Positions 11,017-20,870 of a stretch of 64,000 nt of DNA are shown here, one piece after another (position 1 is the first letter of the stretch; every line of letters starts with the position of its first letter). A program made the translations under genes and the position numbers. Origin of the DNA: Typha latifolia (taxonomy: Eukaryota; Streptophyta; Magnoliopsida; Poales; Typhaceae). The notes below the pieces were generated by a model. The model made no database searches. It had not been told where the DNA came from and saw only the letters and a program-made list of their open reading frames with translations. The stretch spans positions 3,038,001-3,102,000 of the forward strand of contig CM034106.1 in the NCBI GenBank assembly GCA_019914945.1, given 5' to 3'.

Positions 11017-11811
11017 CCAACTCGTTTCAAGTGTATCTTCATGGCCCTATGTTTGTCTTCCATAAGCACCGCATCTTCGAAGGCCTCCTTTAAGGTTCTA
11101 GGCCTTAAAGCCCTCACATCGGCTTGTATGTCACCCCGCGGCCCGGAGATGAAGGTCTTTGCGGTTGCCGATCCGTCCATGGTGGATGACATCAGCTACT
11201 AATCCTCTCAAATTCTTCTTGGTATGACCCAACCGTGGTCTTTTGCACCGTCTTTGAGAGGAGAGCATCAAAGTCTTCATATCCCGATGCTCCAAATCGC
11301 CGTGTGATATCGGCGCAAAATTCAGCCCAAGTTTCGATAGCTTCAGTGGCATTGGCTACTCGAAACTAATGAAGCGCCGCATCCTCAAGGTGGAAGCTCA
11401 CAAGCGTCACCTTGTGCTCTTCCGCCGTTCCTTGGTATGCAAAGAATTGCTCTGCCCTATACAACCAATTGATCGGATCGCCACCTTTGAACTTGGGGAA
11501 TTCGAGACGCACGATTTGTCCACGGATGCCATTGTCTCGTTCCGGATCATGTCCTTGTCTAACCGGGGGAGGATGCACCATGAAGGGTTGATGATCCCTC
11601 CTTCGGTTTTGATTAACTTGTTGTGGTTCCGGATCGTATTGACCCGCCCACGGATCTTGATCTCCAAGGCGGTCTCCATAGTGGTTCACCCGTCGGATGG
11701 GTTCACCTGCAACTGGACCTGGTGTAACCATCCTCTATTGGGAGAATCTCTTCTTCATCATCTCGCCATGCAGTCATGGATCTGGTTGTCGTCATTGGAA
11801 GCGCTTGTCCG
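11017..11811 (-). pseudogene. B-I gag, capsid-like part
   Basis: Minus-strand reading gives MVTPGPVAGEPIRR near 11731, then the conserved gag block RLEFPKFKGGDPINWLYRAE and FHLEDAALH. A stop follows where the copy at 46630 has a tryptophan (HWF), consistent with TGG to TAG. Later blocks FGASGYEDFDALLSKT and YQEEFERIS are in the frame series but separated by a frameshift from the zinc knuckle. Compared with 45990-46300, about 280 bp of the gag N-terminus are missing just after ILPIEDG. Confidence 0.85.
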
Positions 11812-11820
11812 AGGAATGGT

Positions 11821-11833
11821 GGCTCTGATACCA
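11821..11833 (-). promoter_or_regulatory. Primer binding site of element B-I
   Basis: The plus strand reads ggctctgatacca, so the minus strand gives TGGTATCAGAGCC, complementary to initiator tRNA-Met. It lies 3 bp outside the TSD-defined LTR end at 11837. A second copy sits inside the LTR tail at 11863-11875. Confidence 0.9.
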
Positions 11834-11836
11834 GCT

Positions 11837-12798
11837 TGATACGATCACGCCTCTGGCTTTGGAGCTCTGATACCAGCTTGATACGATCTCGCCTTTTTGG
11901 TGAAGGGTCGATCTCTTCCAATTCTTGATCTGTACTAGATCTGGCACGAAACTTTGAAATAAGATCCCGAAATATTCCGCTGTCGGATCGATGTGAAACT
12001 TTGATATGTTGTAGCCCCAAAAAAGAGCTTTCCAACAAATCTAGTTTCAGGCGAATCGGAGTTATGGATCTCGAGCTATCGTCCGTTTAGTGGACGAACG
12101 TCAGGATGCTTTGTTTTGGATTCGTGGATGGAGGCACGAGATCCTAGGTAATGATGGTTGGTGGAGGACCGGCGTTAATATGGTGGCACCGGTGAAAAAG
12201 TGGTGGTGGATGGGTTATGTTTGATGGAAAGGTTAGGGCAAGTGCTGGATAGATTGGAAGAAGGGGGAGGAGAGGGCCACTCCTAAAGGACTAGGGTGAT
12301 TGGCCAGTCGAGGGAGATTAGAAGCGGCATCGCCGGGGATTGAGAGAACGGGAGCGAAGAAGACGAAGGAGGCAAGTCAAAACTCAATCTCAATAATCAA
12401 TAATCAATTTGGCTGCCTACCACATCCTTTTATAGGCTAACCAACAACTCGAATTAACCCTAAAAACACAATTTTCGTCAACCGCATTCAAACTCGCCGG
12501 ACCGCGTTCGAACGCACCGAGTTCGCTCTTCTGGATTTGCGAACGCGTAATCGAACGCGCCTGTCGGTATTTGCGAACGCGATGCAGGCGTTCACAGTGC
12601 GTTCGAACGCACAGTACATTCTCTTCACCACTTTCACAACCCCGTTCACAAACCGCGTTCGAACTCACTCCACCCGCGTTCGAACGCGACTTACAGAAAA
12701 CTTATTTTAATAGAAATTAAACACTAAAACATGAAATAAAAACACTCCTAAAGTGAATCCATGCTCGAGACGACGTCGGTGAAGTCCGAATCGTATCA
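11837..12798 (-). repeat. 5' LTR of element B-I
   Basis: The 962-bp LTR reads on the minus strand from TGATACGATTCGG at 12798 to CGTATCA at 11837, with an inner boundary at 11879. It is nearly identical to the 3' LTR at 6694-7650, including the 42-bp tail with the embedded primer site. CGTTCGAACG-type motifs lie at 12480-12690. Confidence 0.95.
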
Positions 12799-13547
12799 AA
12801 TTCTCTAGAGGAGACATGCTAGATTGGACCTATCTATCGGAGTAGTTTTTCATGTATCATAGCATGCGCAACCACCAGAAGGTCCAGCTAGCCTCATTCC
12901 ACTTGGAGGGCGTGGCGATTAGGTGGTACTAGTCGACTAAGTGGACTCAACCATACGAGCCTTGGTAGGACTTTGCGGATACGATTTGTGTTCGGTTTGG
13001 TTCGACCTAGTACGAGAACTTTCGGGCCATGTTGACTAAGCTAACTCAGTCAACAATAGTTTGAGCTTATCAGGAGGAGTTCGAGCAGATATACAATCGA
13101 GTCGCTAACTGGTCTGACTCGGCCTTGAAGAGTACCTTCATTAGTGGGCTCAAGCCTAACATTCAAGCTGAGGCCAAGGTTTTGAGGCCCGCTACTTTTG
13201 ACGAGGCCTTCTCCTTAGTTGTTCTAATGGAGTCCAAGTTGGATCAAGTGAACCAAATCTACAAGGACTAGAGAAGAAAGATGGCCCAAGCCCACGGCCC
13301 ACTAGAGACGGCATCTACCCTGACTCAGCCTAACCGATAGATGATCACATGCTGCTTTGTGCACAATGACTTGGAAGAGCATCAAAGAAAAGGCTTATGC
13401 TTTTACTATGATAACCGATTTACCTCTAGTCATAAATGCAAGCGCCAACCAGCCCATGTCATGTTCCTAGGCGGACTCGAGGAAGACGAACCCAAATCTA
13501 CTGATTGGCATGACAAGTTCTATGAGTACAAGGACGTGAGAGACTAG
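12799..13547 (+). pseudogene. C1 gag, C-terminal part with zinc knuckle remnant
   Basis: One frame from 12801 to 13547 encodes the gag core: GDMLDWTYLSE, QKVQLASFHLEGVAIRWY, TICVRFGS, YQEEFEQIYNRV, FISGLKPNIQAE, then the knuckle remnant GLCFYYDNRFTSSHKCK, whose second cysteine is tyrosine. There are no frameshifts, only stops: TAG at 12843, 12930, 12966, 13008, 13269 and 13338, and TGA at 13062. The frame continues from 6693 across the B-I insertion. The stop at 13547 is followed within 40 bp by a polypurine-like stretch and the 3' LTR, so pol is absent and C1 is a gag-only derivative. Confidence 0.88.
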
Positions 13548-13583
13548 TCACCTTGAGGACAAGGTGTTAGAAGCGTGGTGGAT

Positions 13584-13720
13584 TGTTAAGATGCGACCAC
13601 ATGGGCTAAGTTGAGTCAAGTCGAGTTGAGTCAAGTTAGTTACTTAGCTTTATCTTATTATTTTGAATTTCAAATAAATTGAATAATTAGTATGTGGATT
13701 CGATCTACTAGGAATTTTAC
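13584..13720 (+). repeat. 3' LTR of C1, first 137 bp
   Basis: It starts TGTTAAGATGCGACC and aligns to 4695-4831 of the 5' LTR over its full length. It stops at tttac, immediately before the TATA box, where family A LTR A1 begins. The remaining part of this LTR was not found downstream. Confidence 0.85.
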
Positions 13721-14465
13721 TGATACACTTTGCTGGAGTCTTTTCTTATTTCATTAGTTGTTTATTTTCAAAAAAAAATACAGTTCCTATAGGTCGCGTT
13801 CAAACGCATCGACAGAGAATGCAAATGTCTACATCAGTTCGCATCGACAGAGAATGCAAATCGTGCGTTCGAACGCGGTCAAGCGCATTCGAACACCCAC
13901 TTGCGAACGTCTGCATTAGTTTACATCCACGAAAAATGTATTTTGTGTGTTCGAATGCGATCGACGAGAGTCCACTATTATTAGGGTTATTAATTGTTAT
14001 TTGGGCTTATTGGTTAGCCTCATAAATGGTGTGGATAGCAACGAAAATCATTATGATGAATGAAACTTGATTTCTATCTTCCTCTATCCTCTTTCTAGTC
14101 TCTCTACCCTAATCTCCCTCCTCCCTCTTCACCAACCAGCCACCTCTACCGTTGGCAAGGTCTCATCTATCTTCTAAACTCCCAAGTTTGTTAAGTCCTC
14201 CCTCCTCCTTGGGATCTCGGCCACTTCTCCCCCTTCATCCTTATCACCCTCACCCCCACTTTAGCGTATTTTCGTCCCAGTTTCAGTCTGAATCTACGGA
14301 GGGCGTAAATATTAAAAACGTAGATTAGAAAGTTATGGATCGATCACCCTTAGTTTTGTAATTTTTTGATTACGAGAGAATATCTGGTAAATATTTTCCC
14401 TTGGTTGCATTAACTACTTTTCTACAATTGATCCAGATATTGAAGAGGACGTTTTATGCTTATCA
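13721..14465 (+). repeat. 5' LTR of family A copy A1
   Basis: The 745-bp LTR runs from TGATACACTT to TATCA. It holds cgttcgaacgcg-type motifs at 13795-13965, the CAC/ACC region and the gaatattt block. A degenerate primer site, taggtatcaaagccc, follows at 14466-14480. Confidence 0.85.
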
Positions 14466-14502
14466 TAGGTATCAAAGCCCGACAAACCTCAGACTTTCAT
14501 TA

Positions 14503-15274
14503 ATGGTGGAGACAAGGAAGATGGCATCATCAAGGAGATTAATGGAGGGCACACCGACAAGGGAAGACTCAACCCATGAAAATCCTAACCGAGAGGCTGA
14601 TTTCCTTAGTGCGGCTACGGTAGGACCGAGTCAACCAACGTCCATAGGTGTGAACATGGGTTTGGCGAATGAACATAGGGAAATGTTTCAAATATTGCTA
14701 CATCGGATAGACGCAATGTAGAATGATCATAATGCCTTAAAGGAATATATCATGAACCGATTGGCTTGGTCATTTGCTCGATGAAGATCGGTGCCTCAAG
14801 AAGGACTAGCAATGGAACCACACGGAACCGATGCCCCACAGGTCCAGGTATGACATGTTAATGTCAATGAGCCTCTTTTACCTATTCCTACACATCATCC
14901 CCCACTTCTGATACACAATCTGAGGCTGGCGGTGGTGGAACCCGAGAGGACCATGGCACCGGTGCGCTTCGTTGATGAAGAAGATTGGCACTTTGATGAC
15001 GATATCGATCCCTTCGGAGATGGTGTTGGGTGTATTCAAGGATTCAGAGAAAGAGAGCAACAAGCACAAAGGTTCAGACCTGAACCAAAGATCTTTCGTG
15101 AGCTCGACAATGCTATCTAGGGGAGAACTACATGCTGGACTTTTCAAAATTCTAAGGAGGCGATCCGACGGATTGGATGTTTCAAGTGGAGCAATACTTT
15201 GATTGTCAAGGGACAGCGAAGGATACAAAGGTGACGACGGCAAGCTTTCACCTCAAAGGAACGGCGTTGCATTG
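14503..15274 (+). pseudogene. A1 gag fragment
   Basis: An ATG at 14503 opens MVETRKMASSRRLMEG, then PTSIGVNMGLANEHREMFQ and LLHRIDAM, with the conserved acidic block FVDEEDWHFDDDIDPFGDG further on. Stops at 14719 (TAG), 14783 (TGA), 14848 (TGA) and 15118 (TAG) fall where the sister copies have CAG, CGA, CGA and TGG codons. A frameshift follows after 15118. The fragment ends at the TALHW motif of the gag core, where LTR A2 starts. Confidence 0.82.
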
Positions 15275-15803
15275 TGATACACTTAGTTAGAGACTTTTCT
15301 TATTGCATTAGTTATTTGTTTTCATTAAAATAAATTTTTTGTAGGTCGCGTTCAAACACGGTTGGGGATGCATTCGAACGCCTTTGTGAATGCCTGCATC
15401 AGGTTCACAAAAATAGAGAATGCGAAATGCGCGTTCGAATGCGGTTGACCACGTTCGAACGTCTACATCATGTTCGCATCGACAGCGAATGCCTTTTGTC
15501 TTTATCCCTTAAACAACATCAACCATCCACCCTCATCCCTATAATCATCCATAACCTGAACATCCTCTCCACCCATCACCACCACCATCATCTGCACTAT
15601 ATTGTGTTTTTATCCTTGGTTCAGTTTGAATCTGTGAAGAGATTAAATATGAAAAACGTAGATCAGGGAGTTATGGATCGATTCCACTTTGTTTCATAAT
15701 TTGCTGACTATGGGAGAATATTTGATGAATATTTTCCCTAGGTTGTGTGGACTGCTTCCTACAATAAATTCATATCTTGAAGGAATTATTCTGTAGCCTT
15801 TCA
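15275..15803 (+). repeat. LTR of family A copy A2 (internally shortened)
   Basis: It starts TGATACACTTAGTTAG and ends near TTTCA, followed by a degenerate primer site ttatcaaagcc. Compared with A1 it lacks about 200 bp around the TATA box; the upstream cgttcgaacg motifs at 15345-15480 are joined directly to the downstream CAC/ACC region. Confidence 0.8.
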
Positions 15804-15840
15804 TTGTTATCAAAGCCAGACAAACCTTAGACCTCCATTA

Positions 15841-16672
15841 ATGGTGGAAAAAAGGAAGATGACATCAATAAGGAGATCAATGGAGAACATATCGACAAAG
15901 GAAGACTCAATCCACGATAACCCTAACCGTGAGGCTAATTCCTTTAGAGCGACCACGGCAAGACCGAGTCAACCAACGTCCATGGGTGTGAATATGGGCT
16001 TGGCAGATGAACTTAAGAGCAGGGTCCAAATATTGTTGCATAGGGTTGACGCAATACAGAATGATCATAATGCTTTAAAAGAATATGTCATGAACTTCGT
16101 CATCTCCTCGACGAAGATCCGTGCCTCAAGAAGGACCAGCGGTGGGACCACACCGAACCAATACTCCACAGGTCCAGGTGCGACCTGTTAATATCAATGA
16201 TCCTCTTTTAACTATTCCTACACATCATCCTCCACCTCCGATACACAACACAAAACCGGCAGTGGTGGAACTCGAGAGGCGTGCGGCACCGGTGCACTCC
16301 ATCGCTGAAGAGGATTGACACTTAAAGGATAATGTTGATCCCTTTAGAGATGGTGATGGACGTGCTTGAGGATTTAGAGAAGAATATCAACAAGCACAAA
16401 GGTTTAGACTTCAACCAAGGATCTTTTGCGAACCCGACAATGCTATAAAGATTTTGTAGGAGGATTACATGCAGATTTGTGACAGCGGCATATGAAGATT
16501 TTGCTGCTACATTAAGCAAGATGATCTAGAGGACGACCGTATTGCAATACCAAGCAAAATTTGAAAGAGTTAGTAGCCTTTGTGAGCCACCTTGGTCCGA
16601 ACCGACATTGATGAGCACATTCATTTTAGGACTACAAGAGGAGATACAAACAGATGTTCATGCAATTTGAGG
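15841..16672 (+). pseudogene. A2 gag fragment
   Basis: An ATG at 15841 opens MVEKRKMTSIRRSMEN and PTSMGVNMGLADELKSRVQ, LLHRVDAIQNDHNALKEYV. A frameshift near 16110 moves the frame so that the proline-rich part continues in another register (VVELERRAAPVHSI). The tail reads LGLQEEIQTDV-like residues before being cut at about 16672 by the inverted LTR A3. Confidence 0.8.
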
Positions 16673-16673
16673 T

Positions 16674-17504
16674 ACGGAACGATTCTTTCAAGATCCGAAT
16701 TTATTGTAGGAAGCAGCTCGCATAATCAAGGGAAAATATTTACGAAATATTCTCCCTTAGTCAAAAAATTACGAAACTAAATGGGATCGATCTATAACTT
16801 CCTGATCTACGAGTTTCGAAGCCCTTCACAGATTCGAACTGTAACTAGGACGAAAATACAAAATAATGTGGATGATGGTGGTGGTGACGGGTGGAGTGGA
16901 TGTTAGGGTTATGGATGATAATAAAGATGAGGGTGGATGGTTGATGTAGTTCAAGGGATAAAGACGAAGGGGAAGAAGTGGTCGAGATCCCAAGGAGGTG
17001 GGAGGACTCGACAAATGAGGGAGATTAGAATTTAGAAGAGACCTTAACGGTAGAGGTGGTAGGTTGGTGAAGAGAGAGGAGGGAGATTAGGGTAGACAGA
17101 CTAGAGAGAGAATAGAAAGGCAAGAAACCAATATTCCATAAGCAAAATAATTTTGGCTAGCCTAGCTTATGGAATATTGGCCATCCACACCTTTATAGAG
17201 GCTAGCCTAGCTAAAATAATTATTACTAACCTTAATTCTAGAAGACTCCAGCCGATCACGTTCGAACCCGCCCGACCGCATTCAAACGCGTGAAAGGCGT
17301 TCTCTATTGATGCGAACCTGATGCAGACATTTGAACACGGAGTTCGAACGCGCTCAACTGCATTGGAACGCGCATTCTGCGTTCTCTATTTTTGCGAACC
17401 TGATGCATGCCTTTGGGAAGGTGTTCAAATGTAACCTACAAAAAATTTATTTTAATGAAAAAAATAACTAATGCAATAAGAAAATACTCTAACTAGGTGT
17501 ATCA
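16674..17504 (-). repeat. 3' LTR of minus-strand family A copy A3 (3' tip missing)
   Basis: On the minus strand it reads from TGATACACCTAGTTAGAG at 17504 through CG-rich palindromic motifs (17255-17440), a TATA-containing stretch and the CAC/ACC block to ATCGTTCCGTA at about 16674. The last 25 bp of a complete A LTR are missing. The coding remnant just above it shows this is a 3' LTR. The complement of a polypurine tract (cccaccacacttcccccacc) lies at 17506-17525. Confidence 0.8.
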
Positions 17505-18156
17505 GCCCACCACACTTCCCCCACCTTGTTCTCAAGGTATAAAGTCATGGAAATGCCCCAAGATGTCGGTCTCCAACTCTCTTGTCGCCTCTTAAGATGG
17601 CTTGCCAAGCCACTCAACTAGAACCTCCATCTCTAATCTGGTTCCATGACATCGTCGGTGCATAGCAAGTACACGAACTGACTCTACGATCTCTGTCTCC
17701 TCCAATGGCTCCGATAGAACTAATCCAACAACTTCATGATATCAAATCCACTCCCTCAACAATGAAACATGGAAGACAGGATGCATTCTTGACTCCTCCG
17801 GCAGCTCCAAACGATACGTAATCAGAATGATACACTATAACACCCAAAACGGACCAAACTAGCGATGTGCTAACTTCTAGTTTCGCATCGGACGTAAGGT
17901 CACCTATTGATACAGTTGCACCCTCATGAATACCCAACTGCCGATGTCAAACTCCTACTCCTGATGGCTACAATCATAAACTTGCTTCATGTGGTTTTGA
18001 GCAAGTTTAAGTTGGGCACGCAACCTCCTCAATGTGGTGTCTCTATCCATCAAAGCTAAATCCACCTCCGTCCGACATGAAGATGCCACTAGGTCATAAG
18101 TGCGTAATGTCGGAGCCATGCGCCCATACACCACCTCGAACGGAGTTATGCCAATA
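17505..18156 (-). pseudogene. A3 pol remnant: integrase C-terminus and chromodomain
   Basis: Minus-strand reading gives ITPFEVVYGRMAPTLRTYD, MDRDTTLRRLRAQLKLAQ and MKQVYDCSHQE, the C-terminal part of a gypsy integrase. Further down, in other frames, MEVLVEWLGKPS and ETDILGHFHDF mark the chromodomain, which in chromoviruses tethers integrase to histone marks. Several frameshifts and stops separate the pieces. The upstream side is cut at 18157 by B LTR B4. Confidence 0.82.
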
Positions 18157-18811
18157 TGATACGATCTCCTCTTTAGGTTAAGGTTCGATCTCTCCCGATT
18201 TTTAGATATGGACAAGATCTGACATGGAAATTTTGAAATAGATCCTAAAATATGAAGCCATCGGATCAATGTGAAATTTTGATATGTTGTAGCCTCAGAA
18301 AAGAACTTTTTAACGAATCAAGTTTTAGGTGAATAAGATAGTGGGATCTTGAGCTATCGTCCAATTATTGGACAAACATCAGGGAGTCCGTCTTAGGATG
18401 CATGGATGGAGGCACAAGATCCTTGGTGTTGGTGAAGGTTGGTGGACCGGCATTAATGGGGTGGCACCAGTGAGTACGTGGAGATGGAAGGGTTAGGGCA
18501 AAGTGATAGATAGATTGGAAGAAAGGGGAGGAGTGGGCCACCCCTAAGGGATAGGGTGATTGGTCGGTCGAGCGAGGCTAGAAGAGGCGACGCCGGGGAA
18601 CGAGAGAACGGGAGAGAAGAAGACAAAGGAGACAAGGCAAAACTCAATTAATTCAATAATGATTCCAAGGTTGCCATCCACACCTTTAGAGACTAACCAA
18701 TCAATTCAAAAATGGCAATTATTAACCCTAAAACAATAGATTTTTACCGATTGCGTTCGAATACACCCAATCGCGTTCAAACGCACATTTGGTGTTCTTT
18801 GTATTTGTGAA
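18157..18811 (-). repeat. Family B LTR, copy B4, 3' two thirds
   Basis: It reads on the minus strand toward GATCGTATCA at 18157 and matches the 3' part of the other B LTRs. Its upstream third is missing because D-family element D1 begins at 18812. Two degenerate GCGTTCGAA motifs remain at 18755-18785. Confidence 0.82.
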
Positions 18812-19711
18812 TGATACGAATCAGATCAAATTGGATCATATCAAAAGGAGATTAGGCTCAATGGATTGAGTCTAATTATCTTATTTGGTTATTTGGTTTA
18901 GTTACTGTCTTGGTAGGTTAGGATTTTATTTAATTAGCTAAATCTAGCTCTGCGCAATTTTAGGAAAATATTCGTAGAATTTTCTACACATATCCAAATA
19001 ATATCAAATTGTTGGATAAAGTCTCCAACCTCTAGATCAACAACTTTTATATTCATTACTTCTCTAAATTCAGAATCTATCTATAATAAAATGAAAGATT
19101 AATCGGAGAGGTAATCGGAGAAGATAAGGAATATTGGTTTAGTTGGTTTGTTAGGGTTTCATGTTGTTTTAGGACTTATTGGCTAGCCTCTATAAATATG
19201 TGGATGGCAGCCAACTTCACTATGCTATTGGATTATTAATTTCTTGCCTCTTATCTTCTCTCTAGATGTCTCCCTCCTCCCTCTTCACTATCCTTTCAAT
19301 CTACTATTGACAAGGTTTCTCCTAACTTCTAATCTTCCTCGACTGTTGAGCCACCCCTCTTTTTTGGGATCTCGACCACTTCGTTCCCCTCGTCTACTTC
19401 TGTTAATTACTTCCACAATCCACCCTCATCTCTATACCCATCCATAACCCTAACATCCACTCCACCCGTCACCACCACCATCACCCATGTTAGTCCGTGT
19501 TTTTCATCCCTACTACAGTTTGTATCTACAAAGGCATAAATACAATGTAGATTGGGAAGTTATGGAGCCAACCCAATTGGTTTAGTAATTTTTTGACTAC
19601 CAGATAATATCTGACGAATATTTTTCCACTGTTGCGCGGACTGCTTCCTCCAATAAATTCAAATCATAAGGAATTATTCCATAGTCGATCTTTTGGTTCC
19701 AGATCTTATCA
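18812..19711 (+). repeat. 5' LTR of D1
   Basis: The 900-bp LTR runs from TGATACGAATCAG to CTTATCA, with a TATA box TATAAATA at 19191-19198. Its downstream half is shared with family A LTRs, while its upstream half is different and lacks the CGTTCGAACG motifs found in family A. Confidence 0.9.
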
Positions 19712-19714
19712 AAT

Positions 19715-19768
19715 TGGTATCAGAGCCTATCAAATTGGTATCAGAGCCTAACAATTTGGTATCAGAGT
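19715..19768 (+). promoter_or_regulatory. Triplicated primer binding site of D1
   Basis: TGGTATCAGAGC occurs at 19715, 19736 and 19757, an exact 21-bp period, separated by variants of ctatcaaat. Each could pair with initiator tRNA-Met. The first begins 3 bp after the LTR end. Confidence 0.92.
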
Positions 19769-19791
19769 AAGTGAACCTAAAACCTCCATTA

Positions 19792-20552
19792 ATGGTTGAA
19801 ACAAGAAAGATGACATCAACAATGAGACCTACGGAGAGCACACCGACAAGGGAGGACTCAATGCACGATGACCCTAACCGTGAGGTCGATTCCTTTGGAG
19901 CGACCACGGCTAGATCGAGTCAACCAATGTCCATAGGTTCGAATATGGATGAACTAAGAGGCATGTTCCAAACATTGTTGCATAGAGTTGACAACATACA
20001 AAAGGATTACAATGAATTCAAGGAATATGTCGTGAATCGACTGGGTTCGTCATCTCCTCGACGATGAATAGAGTTTTAAGAAGGACCAGTAGTGGGACCT
20101 CATAGAACCGATACCCCATATGTCCAAGTGCGTCATATGAGTGTCAATGATCCCCTCCAACCTATGCCTTCATATCATCCCCCACCTCCATTACAAAACC
20201 CAAGATTGGCGGTGGTGGAACCCGAGAGGCGTGCGGCACCGGTGCGCTTCGTCGATAAGGAGGATTGGCACTACGAGGATGAGGTTGATCCCTATGGAGA
20301 TGGTGTTGTACGTGCTCGAGGATTTAGAGAGGGGGATCAACATGCAGAAAGGTGTAGACCTAAACTAAGGATCTTTCGCGAACCCGACAATACTATTTGG
20401 GGAAGAACCATACGCTTGGACTTTCCGAAATTCCAAGGCGGTGATCCAACGGATTGGATGTTTTAAGTTGAACAATATTTTGATTGTCAAGGTATAGTGA
20501 AAGATGAAAAAGTAAAGATGACAAGCTTTCACCTCCAAGGAACGGCATTGCA
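19792..20552 (+). pseudogene. D1 gag
   Basis: One frame reads MVETRKMTSTMRPTES, MDELRGMFQTLLHRVDNI, then after two stops (near 20066 and 20078) VVEPERRAAPVRFVDKEDW and the capsid-like core RTIRLDFPKFQGGDPTDWM, a stop, FDCQG and SFHLQGTALHWY. The C-terminal gag and zinc knuckle are missing: the frame passes straight into protease at about 20553, a deletion shared by no other copy here. Confidence 0.85.
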
Positions 20553-20870
20553 TTGGTATATTCGGGTACTTCCACTCCAAGGACTTTACGAGTAGATGGA
20601 CTCGTTAGAAAATATTGTATGCGTATCCTCATCGATTCGGGGAGTACACACAACTTTCTAGACGAGAAGTTAGTAAGGAGATTAGGTTTGGATGTTGAGC
20701 TGAGTAGGGAATTTGATGTAGTTATTGGAGACCACACGAAGTTGAGAGCGCAGAGCTTGTGTCACCAGGTCGGTATACGGGTGCAAGGATACGACATTAT
20801 TGTGGACTTGTATCCGTTGGCATTGCAAGGAGAAGACATTGTCCTTGGTGCTCAATGATTACAGAGTTTG
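20553..20870 (+). pseudogene. D1 aspartic protease
   Basis: The frame shows TLRVDGLVRKYCMRILIDSGSTHNFLDEKL, here quoted only for its active site ILIDSGSTHNF (D-S-G), and the flap end IVDLYPLALQGEDIVLGAQ followed by TGA at 20856-20858 where relatives have a tryptophan (TQW). The remainder LQSL is cut at 20870 by solo LTR E2 and continues at 21904. Confidence 0.85.

Larger units (their letters stand above)
6694..12798 (-). mobile_element. Complete minus-strand chromovirus element (family B, copy B-I) with TSD aattc
   Basis: The element has LTRs at 11837-12798 (5') and 6694-7650 (3'), a primer binding site at 11821-11833, gag, protease, RT and RNase H. It is flanked by identical aattc at 6689-6693 and 12799-12803, inside the gag of element C1. 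It lacks the integrase core, and a B solo LTR sits within its pol (9145-10096), so it is not autonomous. The 42 bp at the outer 3' end of each LTR repeat the primer binding site; the TSD shows that these bases belong to the mobile unit. Confidence 0.95.

Noticed and set aside
19715..19768. Possible tRNA-derived sequence because of TGGTATCAGAGC
   Set aside because: Only the 12-base complement of the initiator tRNA 3' end is present; no cloverleaf or A/B boxes; its position after an LTR shows a primer binding site.
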